Origin: Symsagittifera roscoffensis
Lineage: Eukaryota; Xenacoelomorpha; Acoela; Convolutidae
Assembly: GCF_963678635.1 (NCBI RefSeq)
Contig: NC_087062.1
Coordinates: forward strand, 8,794,193-8,858,192
DNA: 64,000 nucleotides
Reading direction: 5' to 3'
This document shows positions 54,601 through 62,638 of the stretch, in pieces. The position numbers and the translations under genes are program-made. Each line of letters begins with the position of its first letter. Position 1 is the first letter of the stretch. The notes under the pieces are model-generated. The model saw only the letters and a program-made list of their open reading frames with translations, made no database searches and was not told the origin of the DNA.

Positions 54601-57201
54601 CGAAATGTTCCAATCGCTGATATTAAAAAATATCAAATTGAACATAAAACAATTCCAAATGAAATAAAATTTGTTCTAGACACCGGAGAACAAATAAATT
54701 ATTCAGTGCTTCACAAAGAAGACAAAAATACAACACACAACGATTGCTATCCAATCATTGCTCAATTGCATGGTGGGAAAAGGAAACTTATAGATATAAG
54801 TGAAAAAGGTGACTTCAGCATTGAAGAAGCACCAGATTACTATGAAGAATCTTGCAACGCAATCCAGAACATAACAGATTTCTTTAAATTTGGCAAACAA
54901 ATCAACCAAATAAAAAAATTGTCAACTCAAAATATTTACGAAGAAATACCTGAAGAACTTTTCGCTCTGGATGACGATCTTGACAACCAAGAGTGGATAG
55001 AACTTTGCGAGGGCAATGTCGAACAAAGTCTAATTGACGAGTTTGAACAGGCAAAACAAGATTTTGAAAATAGAACTAAAATATCAAAGCTAATTGAACC
55101 AATTAGCTTGCACTCAGAAAAAGGAAAAAATGATTCACTAGATTTAATCATTAAATTGACAGATTTCGCAAAAACTGCTGCTCTTGACGTAGAAACAATT
55201 GTCCAAGAACAATTAAAAGATCAAGTAATTGAAACTGTCAAAAAATGGGTCAAAAGAGGTACAAAACCAGAAACCAAACCTCATCGACATCAAGATAAAG
55301 CTATAAGAGCTTATCTTAGACAGTTTGATCTCCTGTTCATTGAAAATCAAAATGAATTATTGTGTATTCATGAATATAACGATGATTGCTCACAAACCCC
55401 AAAAATATGTTTGCCCCTATCATTATTTCTCAACAGTTTCAAGCTAGCCCATAGTCATCCATTAAGTGGTCATCACGGAGAATCAAAAACATTAGAAAGT
55501 ATTAAAAGATACTTTTATTGGCCCGGACTTTATAAATGGGTAAAAATGCTTCTTCACGATTGTCTTGATTGTCAAAAAAACAAGCCAAAAAGAAAAGATT
55601 TAAATGAAGCTCCTTTACAGCAATGGGGTCAACTAGAAACAACACCAATGAAAACAATTCACATTGACCACAAAGGTCCACTCAGACCAATGAGTAACGG
55701 CAAAAACTATTGTTTAGTTGTTGTAGACGCATTTTCTCGATATATACAAGTATATCCTTGCAAACACGCCGATTCAAAGGAAACAATCAATCTCCTTGAA
55801 AAATATATCACATCATTTGGCATTCCACAACAAATCATTCATGATAATGGAAGTGCTTTTATAAGCAATGATTTCGTTCATTGGTCATTTGAATTAGGTA
55901 TTACACTTAGACCAAGAACTACATACGCACCATGGACAAACGGCAAAGTTGAGGTCCAAAATAAACATTTAACTCAATATTTCAGGCATTTCATAAATGA
56001 TGCTGGTTCTGATTGGTCAGAACTGACAGACAAATTTGCTTTTGCTCACAACACCGCCGTCAATTCAAGTACTGGTTATACGCCATACGAAATCGTATTT
56101 GGCATTAAACCACAAATTCCAATAAGCCTAAAACTAGGATTATTTCGTGATAATGATAAACGATGCATATCAGAATATTGCACCGGCCTTTCACCTCATG
56201 TTCATAGTGAAGAAAGAGTAAAAAATGAGAAAATCGATAAATTACTCCAAAACCGAATATCCTCAGAAATTTTAAAAAGGGAGAATCTTTTTAAAACAAT
56301 TTACAGCAATACTTATATACATTGCCGCCGCGTCACTAATCAAGCGCATTATTTTCGAAATCAACATAAGCTAGGTAAGCCAATCAAAATTGGCAGTAAA
56401 GTATTACTGGAAAATAAATCTAAACCGCTTTTAAGGTCCCAAAAGCTGCTACATTTAAGATCTGGCCCATATACTGTAGTTGAACAAGTAACAGATGTCA
56501 ACTATAAAATAGAAAACGACACAACCTCAGAGAAAAAAATAGTACACCGTAATCATATTGTTGAATACTTCCCAAAAGAAAACATAATGCCAAAACTGGT
56601 TACTGAATATTCAACCGATCCAATGTCCGATGGTTTTTATAATCATCTAACAAATCGACAAATAGACAATTTTAATCAGCCAAAAAAGACTGAATTCGCG
56701 AATTGTTCCTATTGGCCAGTGATATCTAGTGGATATCAACATATGACAAACCACGATTCTACAATTAGGGAATCTGAACAAAATAAGTCGCCAAAACAAA
56801 GTTCTGATTCCGGACAGGAAACTATGAACTTAAGGACTTTATTCGAATCAACATCATTTAATCCAGATATACAGCCTATTACTAGTTCTACGCCATACCC
56901 AAAACGTGTATTAAATGAACTAAGTGAACTCGATGGCCCAAGTAGCTCGCAAAGCCACCGGAACATTAGAACACAGTTTCATGTTTCACCACCCCAAAAT
57001 TTTTATCAGCTTTCTAATAATTCAGCAGGATTTTCAAATTATGCTCAGTCCCCAAATAATTCAGAAAACTACTACGAAAACAGCCTCTATACGCCTATTC
57101 CTGAAGTCAGCTCAGAAAGGCCAAAAAGAACTAAACGTCCCACACAAAAATTCGGAAATCCAATTCCATCTAGTCTCATATCCAGATTTTCAAAAAAGTA
57201 A
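51553..57201 (+). CDS. pol: Pol polyprotein with embedded macro domain
   Basis: Entered by -1 frameshift; numbers count from ATG 51,670. An aspartic protease with VDPGST (residues 2-7) comes first. Residues about 262-401 form a macro domain of the OARD1/TARG1 type (K332, D373; see separate entry). Reverse transcriptase about 575-790 has YIDD at 712-715. RNase H about 855-975 (HADSSNVGTG, DHRPILF) follows. After a 250-residue acidic linker comes integrase: HHCC zinc part about 1,261-1,305, then D1333, D1392 and E1428 (D-x35-E), then a GPY/F domain (SGPYTVVEQV) near 1,600. A Ser/Asn-rich tail ends at 1,843. All catalytic motifs are intact. The RT-RH-IN order makes it Ty3/gypsy. The protease has Pro in the usual Asp-Ser/Thr-Gly triad region (D-P-G-S-T), a variant worth noting. 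Confidence 0.93.
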   Translation, partial: LLKSPKPSEDSNPKARIYLNLYHFATGDTNKNSGLEIEFMVDPGSTCSIINEPTYRELNKIGQKLTLFKSQSKAKTYNGSEIRMLGHTSIVSCFDTDGKYPTNHKVWITEERTVNLLGIDFCHLFLKALYFDIPAVELKSEDGVISYGLLNNDKEYPNVSKIETIRLKDPLYISHRSSHLYKHTAETYFKKGTTFLPHKDTCKTGLIFMNTICVQTEYKLPILIENQQDHPVTINKDVLGYAVTDIQGEEKVYAIQDCDEFTATILNESSEFDSCFMLNTIVNTTQECTSRVYDSCIKYIDFQQQSIFESNMPIAQCISADRAMTQGFAEMVCRRYTKMRDFCSYNNSSVNEIIVYRDSSSGQIIYNLITKERYFQKPTYQSIHYALDEMKHHAIANNIRCIAMPKIACGLDKMDWKEASKIIVDVFRFSGITIYVYVPGWELNSMPALEVFDTESVSEIFEQIGSDIVQACNSEGKLATDFSADAKNLCRPLVRDQFPKYRNKEQNDQLIKFIVSETFKSDEHYTSNQQKIDSTIQFLSEFDFTQSDLSDDEFVDLLQIIIQDIDVYSHHKYDIGKTKHKFHIPLKKDATFKKQRPSKIPIHLRDKLDKLMDELIQAGIIRELNENDDMNSWFVNPVIILPKKDYVKLVLDARYLNSITDTSNCSWPLEPLQVLMTRINGSYFTSSDLSCAYHQVPLTEEAQKLTSFIVGGRQYTYQVGFYGLKPLPNFFSKLMRYAFGPLIKTKKAITYIDDTLLQSKNKNEMFDTIREYHSLLRKANLKAAPDKTFFFLRKVKFLGHVVSEEGLSPIASRIDDIKNLKSPESKTEVLGVLGVMGFYSTYIINFHVDAKCLYELANTENKFQWLPCHEAVFQKLKDRFCHDIANAIPNTDYPFHIHADSSNVGTGCILIQAFPDGKKIVSANSRVFDKAEQKMSPQHRELCGIISALQTYEFYIIGSPFPIYLYCDHRPILFLWSRKGQLSHRFFKYQVVLTKFHNLKIIYTPGTNLAFPDLLSRNVPIADIKKYQIEHKTIPNEIKFVLDTGEQINYSVLHKEDKNTTHNDCYPIIAQLHGGKRKLIDISEKGDFSIEEAPDYYEESCNAIQNITDFFKFGKQINQIKKLSTQNIYEEIPEELFALDDDLDNQEWIELCEGNVEQSLIDEFEQAKQDFENRTKISKLIEPISLHSEKGKNDSLDLIIKLTDFAKTAALDVETIVQEQLKDQVIETVKKWVKRGTKPETKPHRHQDKAIRAYLRQFDLLFIENQNELLCIHEYNDDCSQTPKICLPLSLFLNSFKLAHSHPLSGHHGESKTLESIKRYFYWPGLYKWVKMLLHDCLDCQKNKPKRKDLNEAPLQQWGQLETTPMKTIHIDHKGPLRPMSNGKNYCLVVVDAFSRYIQVYPCKHADSKETINLLEKYITSFGIPQQIIHDNGSAFISNDFVHWSFELGITLRPRTTYAPWTNGKVEVQNKHLTQYFRHFINDAGSDWSELTDKFAFAHNTAVNSSTGYTPYEIVFGIKPQIPISLKLGLFRDNDKRCISEYCTGLSPHVHSEERVKNEKIDKLLQNRISSEILKRENLFKTIYSNTYIHCRRVTNQAHYFRNQHKLGKPIKIGSKVLLENKSKPLLRSQKLLHLRSGPYTVVEQVTDVNYKIENDTTSEKKIVHRNHIVEYFPKENIMPKLVTEYSTDPMSDGFYNHLTNRQIDNFNQPKKTEFANCSYWPVISSGYQHMTNHDSTIRESEQNKSPKQSSDSGQETMNLRTLFESTSFNPDIQPITSSTPYPKRVLNELSELDGPSSSQSHRNIRTQFHVSPPQNFYQLSNNSAGFSNYAQSPNNSENYYENSLYTPIPEVSSERPKRTKRPTQKFGNPIPSSLISRFSKK
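52450..52875 (+). CDS. Macro domain (OARD1/TARG1-like) inside Pol
   Basis: Part of the pol frame between protease and RT. The order CISADRAMTQGFAEMVCRRY, IIYNLITKERYFQKPTY, CIAMPKIACGLDKMDW, ITIYVYVPG follows the OARD1/TARG1 and Poa1p/ALC1-type macro fold. The lysine in LITK (residue 332) and the aspartate in GLDKMDW (residue 373) correspond to the two catalytic residues of TARG1 (K84 and D125). The 41-residue spacing is the same. TARG1 removes ADP-ribose from acidic side chains. A role against host ADP-ribosylation is inference. Confidence 0.82.
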
Positions 57202-57221
57202 AGACAAATGGATATAAGAAA

Positions 57222-57233
57222 AATAAATTTATT
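57222..57233. terminator. Palindromic two-way polyadenylation signal
   Basis: AATAAATTTATT reads AATAAA on both strands, 21 bp after the pol stop and 5 bp beyond the stop of the antisense gene. It could end sense transcripts after pol and antisense transcripts. Full-length genomic RNA would have to read through it. Confidence 0.5.
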
Positions 57234-57237
57234 TTCT

Positions 57238-57919
57238 TTAAATTTCGCCCCAAGGCAACTTTGACTCAAAATTATTCGCTATTTCATGTATAATTTTATT
57301 AGCACACAATAATTCTAGAGTCACTTTTTCGCTACTTTGTCTTGACTGCTTGCTTTTGGCTACTATCTGTAATACCGGCTCGGGTTGCCACCACGCCATT
57401 GTAATCCTTTTTAGCATATCGAGCTTTTCTCGTCCGTTCTCCATGAACATGCTTCTATAGAACTAAAACAACAATAAAAACATTAGTTTCTAAACGAAAC
57501 AGAAACATTTATGTCAAAATATAACTGTATTATTGAATTTGTAATCAAATAATCAAAAGTATACTCACATCCTCACCAAGGAGCAGACCGATCAACTCTA
57601 TTGAATCGCTGGACAATTGGTCAATTTCCTCCCAACAATTGGACATGATATCGGCATTCCTATCCAAATTGAATTTTATTATTTGGGCTGACCACCATTC
57701 GGCTTCCCGCAAAAGCGGAACGTCGAACAAATAATTGCCGTTAGTGAATAGTAGGTACTCTACTCTTGAAATAAGGAGATCTGAATTATACATAAATTCA
57801 AATATTTTTTTTCTCTCCTCCTTTCTCTCATTACTTATATCCCAAAGCGGAATACTTTTCAAAGGCTCTAATTTTTCTGGATACTTGAGCCAGTTATCAG
57901 CATCATCTTTTATAGCCAT
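57238..57919 (-). CDS. Antisense two-exon gene inside the retroelement
   Basis: Exon 1 is 57,919-57,569 (117 codons from ATG) and exon 2 is 57,462-57,238 (74 codons plus stop). They are separated by a 106-bp intron with GTGAGT donor (57,568-57,563) and a T-rich acceptor ending TTTTAG (57,463). Both junctions fall at codon boundaries, so the 191-residue frame stays open. Without splicing, exon 1 would stop 7 codons into the intron. The protein is soluble-looking and mixed-charge, Trp/Leu-rich, with no signal peptide, membrane segment or recognised domain. It converges with pol and is divergent from env (about 400 bp apart), so a promoter may lie at 57,920-58,100. Function unknown; could be a captured host gene or an antisense regulator. 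Confidence 0.78.
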
Positions 57920-58318
57920 ATTTTCAATCAGTTAGTAGTCAATAAATTCAAGACGAAAGCTTCTGCTAAAATACTAATTTCTGACCAAATGGTGAGAACA
58001 TATGGTTATTTGCAAACTCAAAACATATGGTTGAAGCAAACATGCTTATCACTACCGTCCTAACTTGCAAACCAACCCCCTCCCAACGGCCGTAGACACG
58101 TGCCAGTAAAAACAAATACGGCACAGTATAGTATGTCAATTATAACTGAACAGCCGGCTTTGCTAAAACCTGTCTTAAACAAACAAATTTTATCAGAATC
58201 TAATCTATATAAACCAGCAAAAATAAGCCCAGAATCATTCTTTCAAAAACTTCTCAACCTCCAAAACCTTCCTCTGATACTTCTCAGCAATTGCAAAAAT
58301 CAATAAATTTCAAAAATA
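57920..58318. promoter_or_regulatory. Divergent spacer between antisense gene and env
   Basis: About 400 bp without a convincing gene. Contains two AACATATGGTT words (about 57,996 and 58,021), a C-rich patch CCAACCCCCTCCCAACGGCC (58,071-58,090) and, near the env start, a good 3' splice site TTCTCAG (58,281-58,287) after a pyrimidine-rich stretch, suited to a spliced env mRNA. Confidence 0.45.
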
Positions 58319-60538
58319 ATGTCTAAAATCACCGATCTCGAAGAAGGCGAAATAATGGACCTTGATCAATCAACGGACCAAATAATCGATGATTTGCTGA
58401 GAGTAAGTATAATTTCTATTTTCCGCCGCCGCCAAAAATTGAAACTTTTCTGGTTAGCTATATACGCTCTTTTAATATTTCCCCAACAAATCTGCGCTTT
58501 TAATCCAGAAGACAATCTCTACGCTAATACAGCAAAAGATCTAAAAATTGCGCATTTTGATTGTCAACTAATGACATCGAACAAAATGTTCTCACTTAAT
58601 AAAGTAGCTCCCTGCAAAATACAACCTGAAAATATCGAAACCACAACTGCCGAGGTTACTCTTTACCAACGGCATTATAGCACAAAAATTAACGCGACAA
58701 TGTGTCGTATAAAACACCAATCTATCCGATGGTTTTGTGATTCTTTCGATTCAAGCGGAATAGACGCTCGCCAAAATATAATCACAACTGATATACACAT
58801 TTCCCCTGATACTTGTAAGCACGCCGCCGAACGGGGATATGTTAACTTAGGATACTCAGAAAATATTCCTTTTCGCTTCGACGAAAAAATCGTCACAAAT
58901 ACAAATAGAGGCAAAGTTGATGGCGAATACCACAACGAATGCAGCGATCGTTCTTGGATCCATTTGGATACTTTCGAATCATACATGCAAAATATTTCCT
59001 TAACTGTCAATCTAAAAGATGGCACCGTTAATAACTGGCAAAACATTCCATTACCTTGTCCTGTATATGAAAACGGATGTGAAACAACATCACTCGACCC
59101 TTTTGCATATACTTGGAACGAGCCCGAAAATTGCATTTTTTCGGTTCTCAATAAATTCGAAGCAAAAATGATTCGAAATGAAGAAAATTATTATATTGTA
59201 AAAGACTCTTTTACTAAAATATCCAACCACCATACTCGAGGTAGAGACACTCAACAATTTATGCTAAAAATAGTAAATAAACCACAATCTTTATGTGGAC
59301 ACCCAAAAATAGTCTACCCGACCCAATACGAATCGTTGTTCATAGCATACCAAAACGGTTTTAATATGGATACTGGTTTACAAATAAACCCGAGTGCTAA
59401 TACAGGAATTATTCATTCGGAGCCAAATTTGACTTACGTAAAATACGCAAAAGATGAAAATTATCCCTTTGCACCGGGACAAATAGACTACGAAGCTCAT
59501 CTAGGAACAAAACTAGATTATATTCTTTTTCGAAGCTTTTACATGCTTCGAACTGCCGAATTGGCACTTTTAACGAATCAATGTGAGTTAGAACGCTCCA
59601 TGATTCTCAATACTTTAATGCTCTCTATCGAAAGCCCGCGTTTAGCCGGCTACATTTTGACCCGAAATAGGTCTATGTTTTTAGAGACCAATGGCAATGT
59701 TGCCTGGCTCTATCACTGCCCAAAATTTTATTCTCCATTACAATTAATGGATGCATGCTATAATCGGATACCAATTATGTATCGCGAAAAAATTCATTTC
59801 GTCGACCCGATCACTCGACAAACTTTTAAATCGGCAGATCAACAAGACTGCTCCGATAAACATTTAAATCTTTATCAACTAGATGTTGATAACGATAATT
59901 CTTGGATCGAACTCACACCCTCTATTACTAGAGTAAAAGGTCCAGATCTGTTTAAGCCGAAAGAAATTAAACGGCAAGTAAAACACTCTCTTGCATCTAG
60001 TCATGATGCTTCTATTTACACTTATGCACAAATGCAAAAATTTTGGAGCATGATTACTGATCACTCTGAAATGAAGGGAATTTTACAAAAAGTATCCCAA
60101 ACTTTTCTTAATGCAAGAAAACACTTCTATCCGGACTCGAGTAGTCAATACGGATCTAAACAAAACATATACTTAGATTATCTTATCTCACCTGATTTTT
60201 GGAAGAACGAGTACACTCGTGTTTTTGGTACAATACAGTACTATTTAGAAAGATGCGGAATAATATTCGCCTCTTTCCTTTTCGTCAAGTTTATACTTGA
60301 CGCTCTTGTATTTGTAATAAAAGTATTACACATACACAAACTAACCGGCCGAACTCTTCATTTCGGAAAAATTATGTTAGCCGCCTCTTACAATATACTT
60401 TTCACTTCTATAGTGACTTCAATATTCGCTAAAATGAGAACGATCAAAATATTGAGCTTGATCATAGGCCTCAGGCACCTCAACAAGAGGATTCTGAAAA
60501 CGAAAATCAGGATAAAATTTATCCTAGACTCCAACTAG
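58319..60538 (+). CDS. env: Env-like membrane glycoprotein
   Basis: 739 residues. A short acidic N-terminus (EEGEIMDLD) is followed by a basic-hydrophobic signal or anchor at about 37-60 (LFWLAIYALLIFP). Then comes a Cys-rich ectodomain with several N-glycosylation sites (NAT, NIS, NLT, NRS). Two hydrophobic segments lie at about 645-675 and 686-704. The segment with CPKFYSPLQ, C-Y-N-R-I-P-I and FVDPITRQTF, then a spaced Cys and PDLFKP, resembles the conserved part of chuvirus-type glycoproteins known in other invertebrate LTR elements; that lineage assignment is from memory of the pattern. A candidate splice donor (GTAAGT, 58,403) lies inside codons 28-30. Near the 3' end the -1 frame is open from 60,433 to 60,573 and reads as a hydrophilic tail. 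Confidence 0.82.
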   Translation: MSKITDLEEGEIMDLDQSTDQIIDDLLRVSIISIFRRRQKLKLFWLAIYALLIFPQQICAFNPEDNLYANTAKDLKIAHFDCQLMTSNKMFSLNKVAPCKIQPENIETTTAEVTLYQRHYSTKINATMCRIKHQSIRWFCDSFDSSGIDARQNIITTDIHISPDTCKHAAERGYVNLGYSENIPFRFDEKIVTNTNRGKVDGEYHNECSDRSWIHLDTFESYMQNISLTVNLKDGTVNNWQNIPLPCPVYENGCETTSLDPFAYTWNEPENCIFSVLNKFEAKMIRNEENYYIVKDSFTKISNHHTRGRDTQQFMLKIVNKPQSLCGHPKIVYPTQYESLFIAYQNGFNMDTGLQINPSANTGIIHSEPNLTYVKYAKDENYPFAPGQIDYEAHLGTKLDYILFRSFYMLRTAELALLTNQCELERSMILNTLMLSIESPRLAGYILTRNRSMFLETNGNVAWLYHCPKFYSPLQLMDACYNRIPIMYREKIHFVDPITRQTFKSADQQDCSDKHLNLYQLDVDNDNSWIELTPSITRVKGPDLFKPKEIKRQVKHSLASSHDASIYTYAQMQKFWSMITDHSEMKGILQKVSQTFLNARKHFYPDSSSQYGSKQNIYLDYLISPDFWKNEYTRVFGTIQYYLERCGIIFASFLFVKFILDALVFVIKVLHIHKLTGRTLHFGKIMLAASYNILFTSIVTSIFAKMRTIKILSLIIGLRHLNKRILKTKIRIKFILDSN
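58401..58408 (+). promoter_or_regulatory. Splice donor inside env (shared first exon)
   Basis: GA|GTAAGT with the exon ending at 58,402 on a codon boundary. It pairs in phase with the acceptor at 60,581-60,590. Confidence 0.65.
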
Positions 60539-60580
60539 TTGATTACAATAATCGACCCGCTGTACCGGTCTAATTTATTC

Positions 60581-60590
60581 TATGTTTTAG
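60581..60590 (+). promoter_or_regulatory. Splice acceptor before the 3' ORF
   Basis: TATGTTTTAG preceded by a T-rich stretch (TAATTTATTC). The exon begins at 60,591, one codon upstream of the ATG and in the same frame as the 3' ORF. Confidence 0.65.
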
Positions 60591-61271
60591 GATATGCCAA
60601 CTGATCTTCTTCAAACTCCACTCGAAGAAGACTTACTCGATTTCGAAAACCTTCTGTCTCTAAATGACCCTATGGAAATGCCATCCAAAACAATCAACCC
60701 GATTAATCAACCAAAATTGAATACCAATTTTAAAATTCCAAAAGTGAAAAATTCTAATTGCATTCAAAAGAGAAAAGCAATTGTCCGACCTTTCAAAATT
60801 CTCCCCTCTTCTTCAACTAGGAAAAACCTAGAATCTGAAACTGTAATAGTTCACCAATCCGCAAACTCTCTAGAACTTGAATCAAAAATTGCGATTCAAG
60901 TCAAAAAGGAACAAAACCTCAGCCCTAGGAAACCACCAAATTTTGACACCAGTCTAAATTATGCGCTCTCTCCCTTTATTAACCGATTTAAAATAGACAC
61001 CTATCACCCTTACCAAAACGGTAACGGTGCATACCGTCTGGTTAATGCACAACTCCCCCATCAACATATTTGTGTTCCTGCAGCTTTTATAACTGCCCAA
61101 ATGCAGACTCCGATCCTTGACTCCTACACGGATCAAGTGCAAAAGAATTACATAAACGACTTAAATCGCATCAATCAAATGCAGAAAACCATAACGGTGC
61201 TCCGGGAAAAAAATAAGGACCTCAGCAATAAATATCTGAGCCTAAAAACCCAGGTGGAAGGAAACTATTAG
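60591..61271 (+). CDS. 3' accessory ORF, probably spliced to the first 28 env codons
   Basis: Open from the acceptor to 61,271 (226 residues from 60,591; first ATG at 60,594). The N-terminus is acidic and Leu-rich (LEEDLLDFENLLSL). The middle has basic patches (KVKNSNCIQKRKAIVRPFK). The last about 40 residues have the heptad look of a coiled coil (INDLNRINQMQKTITVLREK). A 58,403-60,590 intron would join it in phase 0 to env codons 1-28, giving about 254 residues and removing the signal sequence and ectodomain. That yields an acidic/basic, coiled-coil, non-membrane protein. The layout recalls multiply spliced regulatory proteins of complex retroviruses, but no homology is recognised. Confidence 0.72.
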   Translation, partial: DMPTDLLQTPLEEDLLDFENLLSLNDPMEMPSKTINPINQPKLNTNFKIPKVKNSNCIQKRKAIVRPFKILPSSSTRKNLESETVIVHQSANSLELESKIAIQVKKEQNLSPRKPPNFDTSLNYALSPFINRFKIDTYHPYQNGNGAYRLVNAQLPHQHICVPAAFITAQMQTPILDSYTDQVQKNYINDLNRINQMQKTITVLREKNKDLSNKYLSLKTQVEGNY

Positions 61272-61710
61272 TTTCAAGACTATCTATTAACCTCCGTTCT
61301 TTTTATTTTTTAACTCCAACTGTGAATTGGCCGCCGCCACTTTACAAAGTATGTATGCTTCTACAATTATAGTCCAGTATCGCTGATAAGTATATTCGCT
61401 AAACCAAATTTGAAAAATTGTATTTGATGTTATATTTCTCAAAAGTATCCAGCTGTGATTTGGCCGCCGCCACTGCTCTACTCTACATGCACATAGACTA
61501 CAAGCAGCCATTCTTCAACCGACTACAAGCAGCCATCTATCAACCGACTACACTACAAGCCGCCACTTTACGAACAAACTACCAAAATCAGAATAAAAAC
61601 TTTACGTAAACTTTATTAAAAATTTTTGATGTTTTGTAAATTATATTATGCTTTTAAATTTTTTGTCAACGGGTATCACCGTTTAACAATCACCCTATAA
61701 GATGGTTGGA
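61272..61710 (+). other. 3' untranslated region of the element
   Basis: Contains duplicated TTGGCCGCCGCCACT words (61,328 and 61,462) and tandem CGACTACAAGCAGCCAT words (61,521-61,560). No clear polypurine tract before the 3' LTR: the adjoining bases are AGATGGTTGGA. Confidence 0.55.
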
Positions 61711-62259
61711 TGTTCTGAATTGAAATCAGAAACACAATTATTAAAACTTTTACCATATGTTCTGACTTGAAATCAGAAACATAATTCTTAAACTTTTACC
61801 ACATGTTCTGACTTGAAATTATGTGTTTGCTCGGTTGATAAAATATCACCAAAAGCAAACATTACAGCATGTGTTGTTTCTTTCTGATTGGTTTAACCAA
61901 CAGATGGAATGCTGAAAATATCAAAATCTATGGTATATAAGCCAAGCGAAAATATACCAAATATCACTTCATCACTTTCTCAAATCTCATAACCACTCTC
62001 ATACTGAGACCCCCAACCATCCTAATAACCAAAATCTCAAATCTCTATCTTGATAACTATAAATCCATACCCCAATGTCTCTTGATATAAAATTGATGTG
62101 TGTCCACTATATTTGAAATAATATACCTATTTACGAGTGAAAGAAACTTTGTCTGTTGAATAAGAATAGGAAAGTCTTAGCAACATTCAGAAAGACCCCT
62201 TGTTCTAACTAGCTGCGATTTGGTCGATCGCATAAGTTAAGTCAAGTTAGTTTGGAATA
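61711..62259 (+). repeat. Gypsy-type element 3' LTR
   Basis: 549 bp, same as the 5' LTR by eye, including the triplicated U3 repeat and the TATA box (61,934). Followed by the GGGG target duplication. Confidence 0.95.
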
Positions 62260-62332
62260 GGGGAGTTGTTAAGTTGCTTCAATTAGTTTTCCAAGTGATC
62301 GTTGGAAACTGGAGTTGAGTAGAGTGAATGAA

Positions 62333-62638
62333 ATGAGAGGAGCAAGGGTATTTCAGGCGCCGCCAGCAGTCGAACTGAATGCAGATCATGTCCCCCCAGA
62401 CGGAGGAGAAGGAGGAGGGGAGGACTACCACCAGCAGCAGCTGCAGGGGGGCTATCACCCAGAGGACAACAGAGACCACAGCCACATAGGTGGGGATGGG
62501 GACAGGGGTATGAGTGTGGACTCTGCAGCAAGGGAGGCCAATAGACTGGTGGATGGGGCCATAGCCAGTGCTTACAAACAAATCAGCGCCAATGCCAGCA
62601 CCCCACCAACCAGACAGCAACAACAGCCCTGTTCACAG
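62333..62638 (+). CDS. Host gene of unknown function, exon A
   Basis: GC-rich open segment ending in a canonical donor CAG|GTGAGA (62,638/62,639) at a codon boundary. ATG 62,333 is the first available start, but the frame is open back to 62,273 and a possible acceptor (TTCAATTAG, 62,286) precedes it, so this may be an internal exon. The protein is Gln/Gly/Asp-rich with a predicted amphipathic helix (AREANRLVDGAIASAYKQI). The gypsy-type element is inserted only about 70 bp upstream of the ATG. No family recognised. Confidence 0.6.

Larger units (their letters stand above)
49226..62259 (+). mobile_element. Ty3/gypsy-type LTR element with macro domain, antisense gene, env and spliced 3' ORF
   Basis: 13,034 bp with 549-bp LTRs showing no difference by eye and 4-bp target duplications GGGG (49,222-49,225 and 62,260-62,263). 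Order: LTR, primer site, repetitive leader, gag, frameshift, pol (protease, macro domain, RT, RNase H, integrase with GPY/F domain), an antisense two-exon gene, env-like gene, 3' ORF, LTR. Roughly twice the usual gypsy size. Identical LTRs and open frames for all main genes indicate very recent insertion and probable activity. The domain order RT-RNase H-integrase identifies Ty3/gypsy; the env resembles errantivirus-like organisation. Confidence 0.95.

Noticed and set aside
58675-59151. 158-codon reverse frame opposite env
   Set aside because: Unlike the antisense gene at 57,238-57,919 it has no splice sites in phase and no independent composition; likely a shadow of env.
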